Of a stretch of 64,000 nt of DNA, positions 12,583-24,975 are shown in pieces. The notes under the pieces were generated by a model, which searched no databases, was not told the origin of the DNA, and saw only the letters and a list, made by a program, of their open reading frames with translations. How positions within the stretch are numbered: the first letter of the stretch is position 1; the number at the start of each line of letters is the position of its first letter. The DNA is from Styela clava (taxonomy: Eukaryota > Chordata > Ascidiacea > Stolidobranchia > Styelidae). Location: NCBI RefSeq assembly GCF_964204865.1, contig NC_135259.1, forward strand, positions 18,300,974 to 18,364,973, in the 5' to 3' direction. The position numbers and the translations under genes were made by a program.

Positions 12583-13638
12583 CTTTAGAGATTGCGTGTG
12601 GCAGTAACTCCATAGCTTTTTGCGATTTCAGGGCTGCGTACAACCATGTCCGTAGCGACTTCTAATGATAAAAATCGGAAGACTCGTGAATGATCTCCTT
12701 CTTGACGCCCGTGATTATTTTTGGCTCTGGGTAGATGGCAACCATTGGCAACCCTTGATATAGTCCACGGCTTAAATGTAAAATACTTCACTTCCGTTTG
12801 GCGTTATAGTGTCGACCGACCAAGATTACTTTTAGTCTCATATATTACTTACATTACTGCCAAACGTTCCCACAGAATATCATTGCAAAATAACACTATT
12901 ACCAGACGAGGTACGAAGGTCACAAAAAATAAACAAGTGTGTTTGCTCAATTTATTTTCAAATATGTACAAATAACATAAAAATTAATGCGCACGATTAT
13001 TTGCAACGTCACAATGACGCTGATTATGACTGAAAAGTTATAGGTAAAAGTATAGTTGTCTCTGCAACTGATACAAAAATATATATTCTCTGTACAAAAT
13101 GTCAACTTGTAAAAATGAAAATTTAAATTCATTAGTTCCTGAATTAGATGAGTAAAATTTTTTGTTAGAATTGACACAAAACGATGCTTTGCGAAGTATA
13201 ATCCGCGTACGATTTGCTCTCTTTGAGTATGGTATTCCAGCGGTGTTGATTTTCGTATGATAGAAAAATATTGCTAAAATATTTGCTGGTTTTCAACAGC
13301 ATAATATGCGAATCTGGTGAGGCAAATATTTGATCAGGAAAGATATAAAGCCCAAGTTTGAAGTATGATTAGACCATAATCCTATGTTATTAGAAAAACG
13401 GTATTCAATAAATACAGTAACTGTCACATATGAAAGATGAATTTCGTTTAAAATGATAACTAGGTTTCAGAATCTAATTATGATAATTTGATATCTGTTA
13501 AACAGTTTTACGTCACGCTGACGTCTTTAAATTGGCAACACGGGCGGGAAACTAATTTCTCTTTACATTGCATAAAAATTATTCTTTCAAATCAAAAATT
13601 AGTCGTCATTAAAATTGACGTCATCAAAAATGACGTCA
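12583..13638. other. gene-free stretch downstream of the microprotein gene
   Basis: No exon is supported. A canonical AATAAA on the minus strand close after the stop codon at 13639 was not found, so the 3' end of the neighbouring gene is undefined. Confidence 0.4.
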
Positions 13639-14412
13639 CTAAAAAAGCGTTGGAGGCGTGGTGGCGTTGACACAATCGCACTGAACTGCACACTTGTGAA
13701 TGCTGTATCCAACTGCGTAACCGATGATGAAAGCAACCCAGAATATAACCAGAGCAACGACGACCGCTAATATGATGCCACGTGTCCCTGTTGTCCATCG
13801 CTTCATTCCACTTGAGGTGACTGTGTCCAATGCCTAAAATAAGAATAATATTTGTGTCAGCCAAACAAATCTGGTGCGATGTTTTGTACGTTTTAAATAA
13901 ACAAGATTTCATATTTTTTACAAGTAGCCGCGTAGTCTAGGAAAGGGTTCCCAAACTGGGCTCCGCGGACCTTCACCGTTGGTAAGGCACAGATATTAAT
14001 ACGGCATAGAATGGGGGGCCGTCAAAATAAGATTCACAAACAGGGGTCCGCGGACCAGTGGTTCCCGACCTTATTTTTAGGCGCCTAATTCTTTCAAAAA
14101 ATAAATTTTGCTGAATCTTGCGACCAACAAATATGCTCAAATACTAAAGGATTTTATGGCCAAAAAAAGATCACTAATAAAAACCAATCATATTTACATA
14201 GAATTCGGTTTTGCCAGAAATTACTTAAAATTTCACTAATGAGAAAGTTGGGCTTGCTTTCCACCAGTCTTATTGGAACCTTGCGTTGAGAAACTGTTTT
14301 AGATGATGGCAGCTGAGATATTTTGACTTACAAAAACAAATAAACTTACACTCGTGCTTCTTGTTGATGTTGCGTCACCATTCTCCCAACTTTCGTACGA
14401 GTTTCCAGGCAT
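13639..14412 (-). CDS. two-exon single-pass membrane microprotein, 85 residues
   Basis: Function is unknown; I recognise no family. Exon 1 is 14350-14412 (21 codons, ATG in an AAAATG context, start MPGNSYESW). Exon 2 is 13639-13833 (64 codons plus TAG). The intron (13834-14349, 516 bp, phase 0) has donor AGT|GTAAGT and acceptor TTCTTATTTTAG|GC, both strong. Residues about 41-63 form one hydrophobic helix (GIILAVVVALVIFWVAFIIG), preceded by the basic KRWTTGTR. The short C-terminal tail has three cysteines (KCAVQCDC) and an NAT glycosylation sequon. By the positive-inside rule the N-terminus is cytosolic and the tail lies outside or in the lumen; this is inference. Both exons are richer in G+C than their surroundings. 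The intron holds a hAT-like relic near 13945-14075. Extra 5' exons are possible. Confidence 0.55.
13945..14075. mobile_element. hAT-like relic inside the intron
   Basis: GGTTCCCAAACTGGG near 13949, the paired phrases CTCCGCGGACC and GTCCGCGGACC, and CAGTGGTTCCCGACC near 14058 resemble ends of hAT-type MITEs. The ends and target duplication are unclear. Confidence 0.4.
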
Positions 14413-14989
14413 TTTGTTTATTATGTCGCTATTATTACGTATTAGCTACCGATTCTGATAATAGAAGAAAAATATCAGATGATCTGGGTCTCTTTACGGG
14501 CTGAAGTGCTGCAAGCCAGTCAGATTTTGGGTTGCATTAGGTGCGACAGTCAGCAAAGTTATACTTATGGTAAAAACTTCAGCTATGTCCCGGATCATAA
14601 ATCATTAATTGAAAGCATAAATTTGGCTTCAAATGTACGAATGCTGAGCTATGCATTGTTGAAGAAAATCAATTACGATGCAGCAGAGTTGTTACCTTGG
14701 ATGTTCAAATTTTTTCTATAATCAATAAATTCTCAAATTCCCCTCATGTCAAATTATGAAATACAATTTTAAGCCAAAATTTCCTAATTGCACCATTTAA
14801 CATTTAAACGTCTACTGAATTGCATAATCTTGCTGTGCATTACAACACTATAAACGATAATTCAATAATTCAAATGGAATAGCCAATATATTTACAGAAA
14901 TGCATGTATTCGGATATGGAAAGCAAGAGAACAAAACAATCCTCCTCAACCGCTGTATACTTATATAAAGCACATGCATTTACGCAGTA
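14413..14989. other. upstream region of the microprotein gene
   Basis: Any promoter of the minus-strand gene should lie here. No convincing TATA box or initiator stands out against the AT-rich background. Confidence 0.35.
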
Positions 14990-15194
14990 AGAAGTGCGTG
15001 TACCAATATGGAGGTAACTAATCTTGTTTGCCTACTTTACATCAAGTTGTGTAAAGGGACTGAAACCTATGGGCAGGGGGTATATTCACTTGGCTAACAC
15101 AGACAGGCCCCGAATTCGTAATAGAACTAAAATATGAAAAAATCGGAATAAAATTATGACATAACCTTAACCTGGTACACACACTACGAGAGTA
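14990..15194. mobile_element. GGCGCTCC-family MITE, diverged subfamily
   Basis: GAAGTGCGTGTACCAATATGG at the left and GGTACACACACTACGAGAGT at the right frame a centre shared, in opposite orientation, with the copy at 32413-32637 (for example TACATCAAGTTGTGTAAAGG and GGGTATATTCACTTGG). The ends are eroded. Confidence 0.6.
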
Positions 15195-18130
15195 TAAAAA
15201 AAACAGCGTACATCAAGCACCCCGAAAGCGACGTCTAACCACGAGACTACACCAAGCCTACAATAATCTTATCTAGACGCCACGTGAGTGCCTCTCGTTG
15301 TCACGTACCCAATGTCGCCGAATATTTGAAGTTTTAATTACGCCATAGAATGAAATCGTTGCAAATGAGCTGTCAATTACGTAATATTATGAGATGCTAC
15401 CCATCGCCTCACTACTAAACAAAAGCGGTTGTATTACTGTTATTGTACGGTATTAGTACCCACATTGTCCTCTACATGCGACGAAACATCGGTCCGTGAT
15501 AGTGTTTCAACAATTGTAAGTACTCGGAAATCGCGTGTATAATAAAATCCTCTACTGTGAAATAGTTATAAATTTGATGATTTTTCTAATATTCCAAAAC
15601 ACGTGTTGATCATGCATCGGCAGTTATTGATTAACCAATCTCGTTTTTATTTATTACGCGTACTTTGATCACAAAGTACTTGGAAGAAAATGTCTATGAA
15701 ACAGCAAGGCTCGATAAGGTACGTACAATGATACCCGAAAGAGGATACCAAATTTCTGATTATATCCCGCTGTGGCTCAGGTGCAGGAAATTGAATATGA
15801 ACACAACTAAAGATCAATATTCATTGCTTATGCTCCAACTATTATGGCATGGCTCATAACATTTTGAACAAAATTACGGCAGAATTACAAACTAGGTATT
15901 TGGCTACTGATTCGAGTGCAAATGCTTAATAACACGCGCGTGTCTGCTTTTGACGTGTAGAAAGAGTACCCGCTGTTTTCTAAATAAACTTGACATTAAA
16001 GATTACATACTTAGAAACTGTGCTATTGATCTGGTTTCTGCGCGACTAATTACTTGCCTTCCTTCAATGCTTTTTTGTTGATGAATAGATATGATGCGAG
16101 GATGCTATAACAAGAGTGTAGATGACTATTTTAAGTGATTCAAAAGCCCTGCCGCACCCTAACACAAATACATGTCGGTAAAAATGTTCAAAAAATTCAA
16201 ATATTTTGTTAGCTGCATTCGTAAATGGAATGAGGACGAAATACAGTATAATTTAGATTATTTATGCGCGTTAGGTCACCATTTGGCGCTTGCAAATCGT
16301 CTATCAGTCATTCCACGATGGCTTGTACACTTATTGATCCATGCCACATATAAACACTCTGCTAATCGTACAATACATGCTTCAGATTTTCTACATATAG
16401 AAGAACTCAAATGCAAAACAACCATTGATAGCAAGCAGAAAAGATTTAATGCATTAAAGGTCATTTCGGCTTAATTTCATCGTACCAGTTTCTGCGATTT
16501 CGAGTCGCTGCGGTTGGATAGAAAAACAACGATGTTTGCGCAATCAAAGATTCTTTTATTTTACGTCAAGGTCGACACATTCCAATGGATTCGAGCTTTT
16601 CATCCCAACACTAAGGTCAGATCAGACGTATCCGTACCACAACTATGCGTCGGCACACGGATAGCCACACGAACGATTGGCTAAACCGGGTATTACGTAT
16701 GAAATCTGGTTTGATAGAAATTGGGAGTAACTTCAATTGTATTAAATTTCACATTTGAGTACTAAAATCCGAGAGAAAACTTTTTCAGCGCTTACTCGAA
16801 AACCCCATTTGTTTTGCCATATTCTTACTAAATGCGTTTGGTACTCATAGTTTACACATTCACTACAAGACAAATTTGCGGAACGTGTTAGTTAATAGGC
16901 TGTTAAATTACAAATTAAAAATCTATCTGAACATGTATAAATATAAGTCTTTATCAACATTTGCATATTCTCCGTAAAACTCTTGTTACTCTTTATACAA
17001 ATACAGTATAAAATAAATACTTTGCTATACCCATGTATGACTATCTCAGTATCTCCTATCAAAACTGAATATAATTTTTAAAATCGCATGCGACAAATAT
17101 ATACAGAGTCGGGCAACCTGAAAATGACAACAATCTGACGAAACTCAGCAGGCTAATCCGCTTGTGTCGACTTTAGAATAAAATTTTGTTTACAAATCCG
17201 TATTCGCGGGTGGAAAGCTACTTCGTGGCCTTACACTCGCCTGATAATAATTGCAACTGATTCAACCGTTGTTATTATAATCGATAAGGGATATCTGTGT
17301 TTGATTACCTCAAAAACACCACGCGCGCTTGTTACATACATCAGCAAGGCCCGTCACGAACAGCTGACATCACGATGAAATCGCAATAAATTCCAGTATT
17401 AGAACAACCAAATTCCCCGCATAACTGTCTGTTTATTATTGACTTCTATTATTTTCTAAACATTATTTTCGTTTAAATCTGTCAATAGTCTGTAGGCGGT
17501 ACAGATAGCTTGCGGGAATTCAATTGACCAGCATACATAGCACAACAAAACCGCGATAACTCTACATTGAATCGGCGAAGACGAAATTTTTTTATGAATC
17601 CTATCTTGACTTGTTCAATATTGTATTATAATCATCCAATACAATGGTTTAAAAAGGTTTTCGCCAACTGCTTTAGAGCTGTATTGAATAGCCCATGTCT
17701 GGCCTATATTTATTGGCCTATTTATTCATTCAAAAGTTATAAGATGCGATGCGACTTTTATGTATTTTCAGCAGATACGGTTGAATTGTTTTCAATGTAC
17801 TAATAATCCGTTGTCCTATGCCCGTCTCTCGAGTTGGCAATTGTTTAACATGAAATAAGATTATATTTGATTCAACATATTCGTCCGAAAAAGGGTATAC
17901 TCTCCGAGCAGGGCTTTTCGCAAGCAGCAAAAATTATTAGGACTTGAACTCAGCTGCGGCTTCTGCACTCGGGTTATTCTACTTAATTCGTCAATCGTAG
18001 GTCGGATCGATGATCTTACTTGAACATCGATTGTGGATGGCACATATAATGATTTCTAACCTTCCATACGCACATAACATGGACATATTGCTGATCACTG
18101 AACATTCGCGTCCATTATCATTAAATATAC
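15195..18130. other. gene-free stretch
   Basis: A 100-codon open frame (16172-16474, plus) is the longest in this stretch. It has no recognisable domain, no splice partners and no supporting motif, so I do not call it a gene. Otherwise I see nothing. Confidence 0.4.
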
Positions 18131-18423
18131 AACGAGAATATCGGTCAGAGACCGAAGACTTACCGATCGGAAATTGGGGGATTCCCCAAAACAGCGCTCT
18201 TACTACATAGTGACACCTTGTGTCCCATCACTCAATAACTCGCTAATTATATGACATAATTCATCCAAAATCAATAGGCTTCTGGTCCGACATTTGATGA
18301 ATGCACAAGCAAAATATGGAGCATATTCAATCTCGCCTTCGTGAGATATCGCGTGTATCTAACAGACAGACATACAGACAGACAAATACCTATCAACATA
18401 CTTACCGAATAAAATCGATAAGA
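18131..18423 (+). repeat. interspersed repeat (GGTCAGAGACCGAAGACTTA family)
   Basis: A unit of about 293 bp starts ACGAGAATATCGGTCAGAGA, has a CAGACAGACATACAGACAGA microsatellite, and ends AACATACTTACCGAATAAAA near ATCGATAAG. A second full-length copy lies at 32742-33050 and a rearranged one at 23590-23850. Class uncertain: MITE or SINE. Confidence 0.7.
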
Positions 18424-19898
18424 AAAGTGCAAAACCCCAGTTTCCGCGTTTTACTGTCTCCTCACTCATCGAATTGCTACGTGAGTATGTACATGTTAGA
18501 TAGAATATTGTGTACTGCCGCATTGTTTGTTCTATAAATAAATCTACTAATTATGAAAATTCATTGAAGTTGAAAGAACTCCCCGCCAGGTTGTTGTTTG
18601 AAATTACACGCAATCACGCATGGAAATTAGATGAAAGTTGCCATTGAGGGCATTCTATCTTTGAAGCATGCTCGACAGAGTACTTACTTTCTGGTAAACA
18701 TGACATTTTCATTCCACTTCAACTAATCCACCCTATCCTAATTAGGATATAATATTTCAGGGATTCAGGGAACAAGGTTTGTGTTGCTCCATTTTGTAGA
18801 AGATGTCTCATTCACACTAAAAGTTAAATTACTGGAAGCCAAGATAAAAATCACCTCAAGTCAGTAAATGTCAGATCCTAGCTTTAACAGGAATCAACTG
18901 TGTGCCTAAGATTTTAAATAATAGAAAAAATTGATTTTTATAAGAATTACTTCACGCAATGACATAAGTTTGTCATTATTGACAAACATCCCTAGATGAA
19001 AAGCTATATGTTCGAAGCTTTAACAAAAGGGTTGGCTTTCTCTTATATTCCGAGTTGGTACTAACATTATTATTTTAAATTATAGATTTTAATTATATCT
19101 CTTATCAAACATGTATATATGTTGGGAGCACATAGTGTTTTTCTGTATTATGAAGTGCACCAAAGCAGTACTAGATTATATTCATAAATTTTAAAAGCGT
19201 TGCTAATTAAAAACCTCAAAAACGTGCAAAATATACCATAAAAATCACAAATATCGGCGTAATTATGATCGATCATGCGCAGCGCGGCGTCATAAATACG
19301 TCACGCATATAAATTTTTCTTGGTCACGAAATAGAAGCATAAATTGAGCAAAAAAATTTAAGTGAATAGAATAATATAGGTGTTGGCATAATTTTAATTG
19401 TTTGCTATTCTGAATATATCAATTAAAATTAGTTCAAAAATTGGGTGTTTTTGAATAGAATGCCACAGGCTTCACAATACAGAAATGGCATGAAATCCAG
19501 CAAATGGATCCGGTAAAGAAAATACCAATGAAAGTGAATCAATACATATGAATACATAGATTGCTAGCTTCTACTTGCGCTCTTGGATATGGTGTCTTTA
19601 TATGAAAAAGAATTTACTTATTTTTCAATTACTGTAACTAGTTGCCGCGACTTCTGAATATATTCCAACCTGTAACATATCATTGAGTTTTATTAACATT
19701 TTATTCTCGCAAAGAGTGAGTTCCTTTCTATTCTTATAAACAAACATATGTATCAGCACATGTATGCAGCAAACTACGTATTAACAAAACAATACGAGCC
19801 CTAGAAATGAATTATAAAAAAGATTTTTCCACAAAAAAGGCGCTCATAGATGAGAGGTATGTTTTCCTAAATCACTAACCCCGTTAAATTGTCTATGG
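18424..19898. other. gene-free stretch
   Basis: AT-rich, with no supported feature. Confidence 0.4.
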
Positions 19899-20169
19899 CA
19901 ACGTTTCTCAGCCGTTGAGGAATTTTAGTGCGTTTGGGAATTTGACTTTGTATTTGCATGTGGTATTACTAATATTTTGTACTTTAGTATCGTTGTAATG
20001 GATATACATGCATACATTATGAACTATCCCAAATGTACAAAAGACAGTACAAACTACACTTATCACAAGCAAACATTGACGATTAAATACCAAATGCAAG
20101 CTCAGGGGAGGAAATCGGAGCTCAAAAATAGGCCAAGGGAGGGATGTAAAAAAAGTTGGGGAACCCCTG
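19899..20169. mobile_element. hAT-type MITE, 271 bp
   Basis: The left end is CAACGTTTCTCAGCC and the reversed right end is CAGGGGTTCCCCAAC. The flanks GTCTATGG and TTCCATGG match 6 of 8. No transposase. Confidence 0.55.
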
Positions 20170-20617
20170 TTCCATGGTATTCATATTTAATTTACATTCT
20201 CTTATTCTGGCTCCTGCTACGAGCGAGAGAGGTTAGACATACTGTATGCAATATATTTCGCACGTGATGTCAAACAAAAAAATTTCAGGGGCAGCAAAAG
20301 TAGCATCTCTTTATGTGTGAGTATCTATTTGCCCACGATCTTGTTCGTAGTGATATAGTGAAACACTCGATAAAATCTTTTAAAGTATTTAAACTTCCGA
20401 GACAGAAAAAGTCGGCATTTTCAGTTATGCGAAAATTCAACTAGAAATGTAATATAGGCAGTACGAGTGTACATCCTTAACCATGTATGCGTGGGTGATT
20501 ACATACCATCTCTGTTTGTAGGTAACTATGCCCAACCTACCGGTGCGGTTTCTATCATATCCAGGATGTAATTAAATTTGGATTTCCAACGTATAACAGT
20601 GAAATTTATAAAAACAG
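20170..20617. other. gene-free stretch
   Basis: No supported gene or repeat. Confidence 0.4.
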
Positions 20618-21015
20618 TAACTCCGTAGTCTAAGTGTCATGTTTACGATGGTGCTATGCGCTATAAAAATCTCTAAAGTAGATTATATTATATATATATC
20701 AATATTATATCAATGAGTCTATCAAAAAATAAGCCAATACGGCGCTCCGGAAGTATATGTACCAAGATGGCGCACAACCTGAACCCTAACCTGGTACACA
20801 TACTATGTTCAATATGTGCGCCATCTTGGTGCACATACTTCTGTAGCTCCGCCAATACTATAAAATCTTATCTTATCCTACTTATAGACGTGTAATATTG
20901 AACGATGGTGATTGCGCTATTAAATATCTCTAAAGTTAATAATACATGTAGCCTTGTATCAATGAGTATATCAATAAATAAGCCAATACTTATAAAATCA
21001 AACTGACCTACTGCG
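20618..21015. repeat. imperfect tandem duplication; first unit carries a MITE
   Basis: Unit 1 (20618-20882, less the MITE) and unit 2 (20884-21015) share ACGATGGTG, AATCTCTAAAGT or AATATCTCTAAAGT, ATCAATGAGT and AATAAGCCAATAC in order. Unit 2 lacks the element and so preserves the empty site. Confidence 0.75.
20741..20850. mobile_element. short GGCGCTCC-family MITE, 110 bp, perfect 8-bp duplication
   Basis: Inverted arms begin GGCGCTCCGGAAGTATATG on the left and GGAGCTACAGAAGTATGTG on the right (reversed). Both contain ACCAAGATGGCGCACA. GCCAATAC at 20733-20740 is repeated at 20851-20858. The empty paralogous site near 20985 has GCCAATAC once, confirming insertion and an 8-bp duplication. Which superfamily it belongs to (hAT or Merlin-like) is not settled by the sequence. 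Confidence 0.9.
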
Positions 21016-22358
21016 AATACTCACTTATTCACTTACAAAACACTACTAAGGCTTCCAAAGAATATTAGCTTGAAACAAAATGTCACGCACGCTACACTAG
21101 ACTCACAACACAATAGATAGATCTCGTTCCACGCAGAAAATGTATATATTTTTATCAGCCATGCCCTGGGGTGTTGTTCGTACGGATGAGCGGAAATAAA
21201 AACTGCTATCAGAATATTTATAGAACAAGCTCTGAAATTTGGATAAAAGTGATATGGGTACTTGAGTTCAAAAATGAGGTATTCGAAAAATAGGACTTGA
21301 AAAGCAGAAAATTTAAATTATATGTTTGGAATGAAGAGTCGTCAAAGGGGTTCAAACGCCAGTTTAGGAAAAGAAACCCAAAGAATTGCTACGAACGTCC
21401 AATGAAGTACTTGATATAGGGTCACAAAATGTAGGTCAAAAGTATGTCACCGTTAGGGTTGTAAGTTTCAGAATTTCGAAACGAAGCGATTTGAATCAAC
21501 ATCAATTCGAATCGATTTGCAGCAATTCAAAAAAAAAAGACTTGATTCTATTTAGAAAAGAATTATATAGATAACACGAGACAATTGCACGTCGCAGTGC
21601 CTCTGCCCTGACCAAAATCGTTTATTCTCCTCACATTTACAGCCTTCCAAAGTCGTAACACTCCCGGAGTTGCATTATGTCATATTGGTAGCAACTTTAG
21701 AGGGACCAATGATTTTGCTCAATTTTGTTCGACTACTACGAAATGTTACGAATAAACGTTTTTTTGAATTATCTACATAATATTGTCATAATAAAACATC
21801 ATTGCCTTATAACCCATTAATACCAAGTCTACGATTTTTGTCTCGTTATCATTTCTGTTTTCAAAACCATGGCGAAAACGCGCAAAGTTAACGGTAATGT
21901 GATGTTATACCAACTGGAATCAGATTCGGAAATATTCCAATTCGAAACACTGGGATTCGAAATTCCATTCGAAAAAAAAATATTCGAAATTCACATCCCT
22001 AGTCACCGTAATCTAAAAATTAACTCTGAAAAAATTTTATTCAATATTTCCACAAAATACTATGGCTGTATTTACATAACTGATTAGAAGTGTGGAAGCA
22101 TACACAAACGAACACAATTCAGTACGTTTCACTAATCCGGCCAACAATGCTCTTCCTCGCCAATTATTTCGTGTCGGTTGTGGCTTGTTTACAAATTTGG
22201 AATAAAAATGGATTCGGTTCATTGGTTTTAAGGAGCGTTTTGATGGGAGTGCCTCTTAAAAGAGCGAGTGAGTTTAATATTGGGATATACGATAAAACTG
22301 ATGTTGAACAAACAACTTATCCTTCTTTTATGCTTTTTTTGATGGTGGCTTGGATATA
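21016..22358. other. gene-free stretch
   Basis: Several low-complexity open frames rich in F, E and K come from repeated GAATTCGAAA-like words near 21480-21990. I do not regard them as genes. Confidence 0.4.
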
Positions 22359-22460
22359 CAGGGTGTCCATGAAGTTAATTTTTTTTTTAATTCCAGATGG
22401 AATTTATCGATATCATATATTTTTTGTCCATCACATATGTATTAAATGAAGTATTGAAGA
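22359..22460. mobile_element. fragment of the mariner-like MITE family
   Basis: CAGGGTGTCCATGAAGTTAA follows a TA dinucleotide. GGAATTTATCGATA and GTATTAAATGAAGT recur in the same order as in 489-702. The right terminal repeat is absent. Confidence 0.5.
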
Positions 22461-22688
22461 AAATTAAACACCTAAAAGGGTTCACCCAAAAATTATAAAT
22501 TGGAATTTTCATATATCTAATTATATCTTGCGTTACAACAAAGTCACAGTAGTTTATACTTTTGTTTACGTTTTTTATTGAACGCATAAGCTTTGTGGAG
22601 AGTTTGTGACCGAAAAAAGTAATCCTACAAAACAGCCAGTGTCATTAAATGTTCATCGGCCCGCGAACAAACACCAACAAGGTGATCG

Positions 22689-22844
22689 TACATTTGAACC
22701 CATGTGTATATCCGCGAGTTCAATCTATATGCGGGTGCTAAAACCCATGGGTTAGGGTTAGTATGGGTTCAAACATCCGCAAAACAAAAAAAAATTCTAT
22801 AGGTGCCATAGTATGCAGGTGCAATTGTCGTGGGTTCAAATGTA
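22689..22844. mobile_element. small element with perfect 14-bp inverted ends
   Basis: TACATTTGAACCCA at the left is exactly inverted as TGGGTTCAAATGTA at the right. ACCAACAAGG occurs on both sides (about 22673 and 22855), though not immediately adjacent. The family is unknown. Confidence 0.55.
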
Positions 22845-23589
22845 ATGGAACCCACCAACAAGGATAGTAGGAAAATCTTTCATCGTGACTGGTAATTTGC
22901 TGGGAATAGTTTTTGTCATTTTACTATTTTGAGATTTATTCAAGATGAATTTCAAAGAGAAACTACTAGTAATGTATCATGAATATTTATTTAGGTAAAC
23001 ATCTCGGGTTCAATATCCACGCCCAACACGTCGTCCTGGTGTATAAAAAATTGGGTGGAAAATACCGAATCGGAAAGGTTCTAGTTTCTTCTAATAATAT
23101 TAGCATCTTGCCCTACCTACAATTCGCTACTTACACAGATACGTATAGCCTCATAAAATCTAAGCCTTATTTGAGTATCTAGGTCAGTTTTAGTCAATTA
23201 TCACTTTTTCTATTTCCGAATGATGAATACTTGTGTCCCATAGGCCGTGACTGAAATGAATGAAAACCATTTGAAAACGCGTACCTTCTATGTACTTTAC
23301 CACAAATATCAGTATTGTTGTACAATCAAAATTTGATGCTAATTGCAGTAGTGTAAATGGCGGTAATTATTAATTCACAGTGCAGTTCACTAGAGTACTT
23401 ATACAGTGGTAAGCAAATACTTTGATATTTATGTCTTGCTAATTTGTAATCTTATCTTACATGGCATGGAATTCATGGCTTTAAGCCAACACAAAAATGT
23501 GCACTGGCAATACATAACACTACAATATACCCGCTTCAGTATTACTGTCATTCCAGGGTAATGTGTGCCAAAATATTCAGTAAAACAGC
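22845..23589. other. gene-free stretch
   Basis: No supported feature. Confidence 0.4.
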
Positions 23590-23850
23590 ACCGAGAATAT
23601 CGGTCGGAGACCGAAGACTTATTGATCGAAAGTTAGGGTTAAGTTGTAGTTGCTTCTTTTTGAATATAAACAGTAGCCAGTATTGTGATGACAACACAGA
23701 AAAAGTCGTAATGGTCACTACTGACACCATGTAAAATTTCCGGGTAGTTTATTACTTATCGATCTTTATCTATAAGTATGTTGTAGTAGGTATTTGTCTG
23801 TCTGTCTGTTTGTTTGTCTGTTAGATGTACGCGATATCTCACACAACGGT
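23590..23850. repeat. rearranged copy of the GGTCAGAGACCGAAGACTTA repeat
   Basis: The 5' part (23590-23635) is in plus orientation. The 3' part (23752-23850) is the reverse complement of the family's 3' end (ACTTATCGAT, TAGGTATTTGTCTGTCTGTC, GCGATATCTCAC). About 115 bp of unrelated sequence separates them. Confidence 0.65.
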
Positions 23851-24624
23851 CAGAATAATGCCCTACCAAGACATATAGACTAGGGCAGTCTACCCACTCT
23901 AGTAGTTAGGAATTGGTGTGTATTTCCATAGTCATATAATATATTAAATTGTATCATATATTTGTTTCTCGATAAGAGAGAAAGTCGTAACGACAGTTTA
24001 TTAGTGCTTCCTTGCATAGTATTACATGTAAACACTTCAATCAATCCGCTCATGCGTCGCGCTCTTCAGGCGCGTTGTTCTAATTGTATTCATTTCATTC
24101 TTAGTTGTCTTTGGAGTCTGTTGTTGTTTGCGTTTTATATTATTTGTATCAAAAAACTTGTGTGTTGTATTCGGAGTGAAGGACTGTGGCATAATCCAAT
24201 AATATACGTCCATACTGGCGCTAAGCACTCAAGACTTTGGTGCCCTATATATAAATAATAATAATAGGAATGTAACTAGTGTTCCGTTTTTAGAAATATT
24301 TCCCACAGATACAAAAATAAGTAGAAAAAGAAGATGATACTTGAGAAAAGAAAAATAAGCAAAATTTGTTTCAACTGGGCCAATATTGAGGCCTGAGTCG
24401 TCAGGCCATTTTTTGGTATTGCATTAAACACTGAGGTATTATTAAAAATTCGACTATGAAAATTTCCATGAGATCGCCTTTTTGTTGTTACCCTAAGCAC
24501 GTGCTTATTTTGTCCAGTGGTTAATTCAGCCCTAATTACAACATCCTTGCTTCATTATAAGCCTATAAATCCGTCAGCATATTAGAGCGAGACTAAAAAG
24601 AGGTAGTCTTGCCGTTGTAAACCA
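23851..24624. other. gene-free stretch
   Basis: A short ATAATAATAATA run lies near 24256. Nothing else is supported. Confidence 0.4.
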
Positions 24625-24975
24625 GTCTAATACCTTCAGTGAAATCGAATGTTAATTAATAGTATTGGAGTTACAGCAAATGCTGTTTAAACATTTACCG
24701 ACTGACGCTTTTAACAATATTGAAGTTACGGACAAATGGTATTCAAACGTTTAACGAATGACGTTTTTAACAGCATTGAAGTTACAATGAAATGCTATTT
24801 AAGCGTTCATTCACTGGTGAGCTTTTTAACAGCATTGAAGTTACGGTAAAATGCCATTTCAACGTCCAATGACCGACGCTTTTTCAACAATATTGAAGTT
24901 AAGGTGAAATACTATGTAAGCGTCAACGTCGGACGCCTTTTAATAGTATTGAAGGTACGATGAAATGATGTTATC
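24625..24975. repeat. minisatellite, period about 61 bp, 5-6 units (left part)
   Basis: Units carry AACA(G/A)(T/C)ATTGAAGTTACGG, then (G/A)AAATGCTATT, then CGTTCAACG and TGACGCTTTTT, diverged from one another. The same unit reappears at 32195-32350, on the other side of the gypsy/piggyBac block. Confidence 0.8.

Noticed and set aside
16172-16474. 100-codon plus-strand open frame
   Set aside because: No domain, no splice partners and no conservation can be seen, and a long frame also exists on the other strand.
21869-22087. 72-codon open frame rich in Phe, Glu and Ile
   Set aside because: It is composed of repeated ATTCGAAAT-like words, a simple-sequence artefact.
22090-22449. 119-codon plus-strand open frame
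   Set aside because: It runs into the mariner-like MITE fragment and a T-run that gives chance hydrophobic residues.
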